A program made the translations under genes and the position numbers. Under the pieces are notes generated by a model. It was not told the origin of the DNA and searched no databases. It was given only the letters and a program-made list of their open reading frames with translations. From Closterium sp. NIES-65 (Eukaryota; Streptophyta; Zygnematophyceae; Desmidiales; Closteriaceae): a DNA stretch of 64,000 nt. The stretch lies in the NCBI GenBank assembly GCA_948144175.1, contig CANXME010002275.1, positions 2,670,001 through 2,734,000 of the forward strand, written 5' to 3'. Every line of letters begins with the position of its first letter. Position 1 is the first letter of the stretch. Below, one piece after another: positions 62,468-64,000 of this stretch.

Positions 62468-62499
62468 GGCGCTGCTCGTCTCCTGCTCCGCGACCGGTT
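62468..62499 (-). repeat. 32-bp GC-rich non-satellite insert, copy 6 (inverted)
   Basis: Counterpart of 41028-41059 in the second 21.5-kb unit; reverse complement of the other copies. Confidence 0.84.
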
Positions 62500-64000
62500 C
62501 CAATTGACCAACAGGCCAGTTGATTGAGCCGGTCCAATTGACCAACAGGCCAGTTGGTCCAACTGGTCCGATTGACCAACAGTCCAGTTGGTCCAGCCGG
62601 TCAAATTGACCAGCAGGCCAGTTGGTCCAGCCAGACCAATTGACCAACAGGCCAGTTGGTCCAGCCGGTCCGATTGACCAACAGTCCAGTTGGTCCATTC
62701 GGTCCAATTGACCAGCAGTCTAGTTGGTCCAGCCGGACCAATTGACCAACAGGCCAGTTGGTCCAGCCGTTCCGAATGACCAACAGTCCAGTTGGTCTAG
62801 CCGGTCCGATTGACCAATAGTCTAGTTTGTCTAGCCGGTCCAATTGACCAACAGGCCAGATGGTCTAGCCGGTCCAATTGACCAACAGTCCAGTTGGTCT
62901 AGCCGGTCCAATTGACGAACAGTCCCGTTGGTCTGGCCGGTACAATTGACCAATAGGCCAGATGGTCTAGCCGGTCCAATTTACCAACAGACCAGTTGGT
63001 CCAGCCGGTCCAATTGACCAATAGGCCAGATGGTCTAGCCGGTCCAATTGACCAACAGGCCAGCTGGTCCAGCTGGTCCAATTGACCAACAGTCCAGTTG
63101 GTCCAGCCGGTCCGATTGACCCGCAGGCCAGTTGGTCCAGCCGGACCAATTGACCAACAAGCCTGTTGGTCCAGCCGGTCCAATTGACCAACAGGCCAGT
63201 TGGTCCAGCCGGTCTGATTGACCAATAGGCCAGTTGGTCCAGCCAGTCCAATTGACCAACAGGCCATATGGTCTAGCCGGTCCAATTGACCAACAGTCCA
63301 GTTGGTCTAGCCGGTCCAATTGACCAACAGTCCCGTTGGTCCAGCCGGTCCAATTGACCAACAGTTTAGTTGGTCTAGCCGGTCCAATTGACCAACAGAC
63401 CAGTTGGTCTAGCCGGTCCGGTTGACCAACACGCCAGTTGGTCCAACAGATCCAATTGACCAACAGACCAGTTGGTCCTGCTGGTCCAATTGACCAACAG
63501 GCCAGTTGGTTGAGCCGGTCGAATTGACCAACAAGCCAGTTGGTCCAGCTGGTCCAATTGACCAACAGGCCAGTTGGTCCAGCCGGTCCAATTGACCAAC
63601 AGGCTAGTTGGGCCATCCGGTCCGATTGACCAACAGTCCAGGTGGTCCAACCGGTCCAATTGACCAACAGACCAGTTGGTCCAGCTGGTCCAATTGACCA
63701 ATAGGCCAGATGGTCTAGCTGGTCCAATTGACCAACAGGCCAGCTGGTCCAACAGGTCCAATTGACCAACAGGCCAGTTGGTCCAACTGGTCCAATTGAC
63801 CAATAGGCCAGTTGATTGAGCCGGTACAATTGACCAACAGGCCAGTTGGTCCAGCTGGTCCGATTGACCAACAGTCCAGTTGGTCCAGCCGGTCCAATTG
63901 ACCAGCAGGCCAGTTGGTCCAGCCGGACCAATTGACCAACAGGCCAGTTGGTCCAGCCGGTCCGATTGACCAACAGTCCAGTTGGTCCATTCAGTCCAAT

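Larger units (their letters stand above)
60097..62593. repeat. Second copy of the inverted cassette with 126-bp inverted repeats
   Basis: Equals 38657-41153 at an offset of 21,440. The terminal inverted repeats fall at 60097-60222 and 62468-62593. The orientation is the same as in the first unit, so the cassette had not flipped between the two copies. Isolated base differences occur, for example GGGTCGG near 39857 against GAGTCGG near 61297. Confidence 0.85.
47812..64000. repeat. Second unit of the 21.5-kb satellite duplication (truncated by window end)
   Basis: Matches 26269-42560 nearly base for base. The left junction is sharp: upstream of 47812 the sequence is AGGCCAGAT, whereas upstream of 26269 it is GTCCAGT. 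Relative to the first unit it lacks 544 bp at about 52245 and has 441 extra bp at about 55144-55584. It contains its own 815-bp, 884-bp and inverted-cassette structures. No gene is seen. Confidence 0.9.

Noticed and set aside
1..64000. Telomeric repeats
   Set aside because: No TTTAGGG, TTAGGG or similar short telomere runs were seen. The 34-bp monomer is not a telomere motif.

Overview
The window is eukaryotic and almost entirely satellite DNA. About 57 kb of its 64 kb is a tandem array of diverged 34-bp monomers. The only ordinary protein gene is the gag-pol polyprotein of one Ty1/copia LTR retrotransposon at 10376-17232. No host gene, tRNA, rRNA or bacterial-type operon is visible. The copia element carries a primer-binding site complementary to the 3' end of initiator tRNA-Met and a G-rich polypurine tract of the type common in plant copia elements. 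A green-lineage host (alga or plant) is therefore plausible, but the sequence cannot fix the species.

Layout. Calling the orientation that reads GGTCCAATTGACC...AGTTGG on the + strand 'A' and its reverse complement 'B': 1-1017 is A; 1018-6819 is a more diverged B block; 6820-10375 is A; 10376-17232 is the retrotransposon on the minus strand; 17233-26268 is A, organised in a 3,702-bp higher-order repeat (HOR); 26269-47811 is one unit of a 21,543-bp tandem duplication; 47812-64000 is the second, truncated unit. Nested inside the 21.5-kb unit are smaller HORs of 1,836 bp (54 monomers), about 815 bp, 884 bp (26 monomers) and 680 bp (20 monomers). Each 21.5-kb unit also holds a B-oriented cassette (38664-41027 and 60104-62467) bounded by 126-bp inverted repeats that contain a 32-bp GC-rich sequence unrelated to the satellite.

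The retrotransposon has two 1,094-bp LTRs that I read as identical, TGTTGG...CCAACA ends, a 5-bp AATTG target duplication, a PBS, a PPT and an uninterrupted 1,526-codon gag-pol frame with every catalytic motif present. It looks young and potentially autonomous. The satellite it interrupted can be recognised in empty paralogous copies at about 20881-21000 and 24583-24700.

The array appears to evolve by repeated unequal exchange in steps of 34 bp, local inversion at palindromic monomers, and segmental duplication. Because the monomer has no stop codon in any frame of one strand, the array produces many long spurious open frames (up to 417 codons). I do not annotate these as genes. All repeat comparisons were made by eye, so HOR boundaries are accurate to about one monomer unless stated otherwise.
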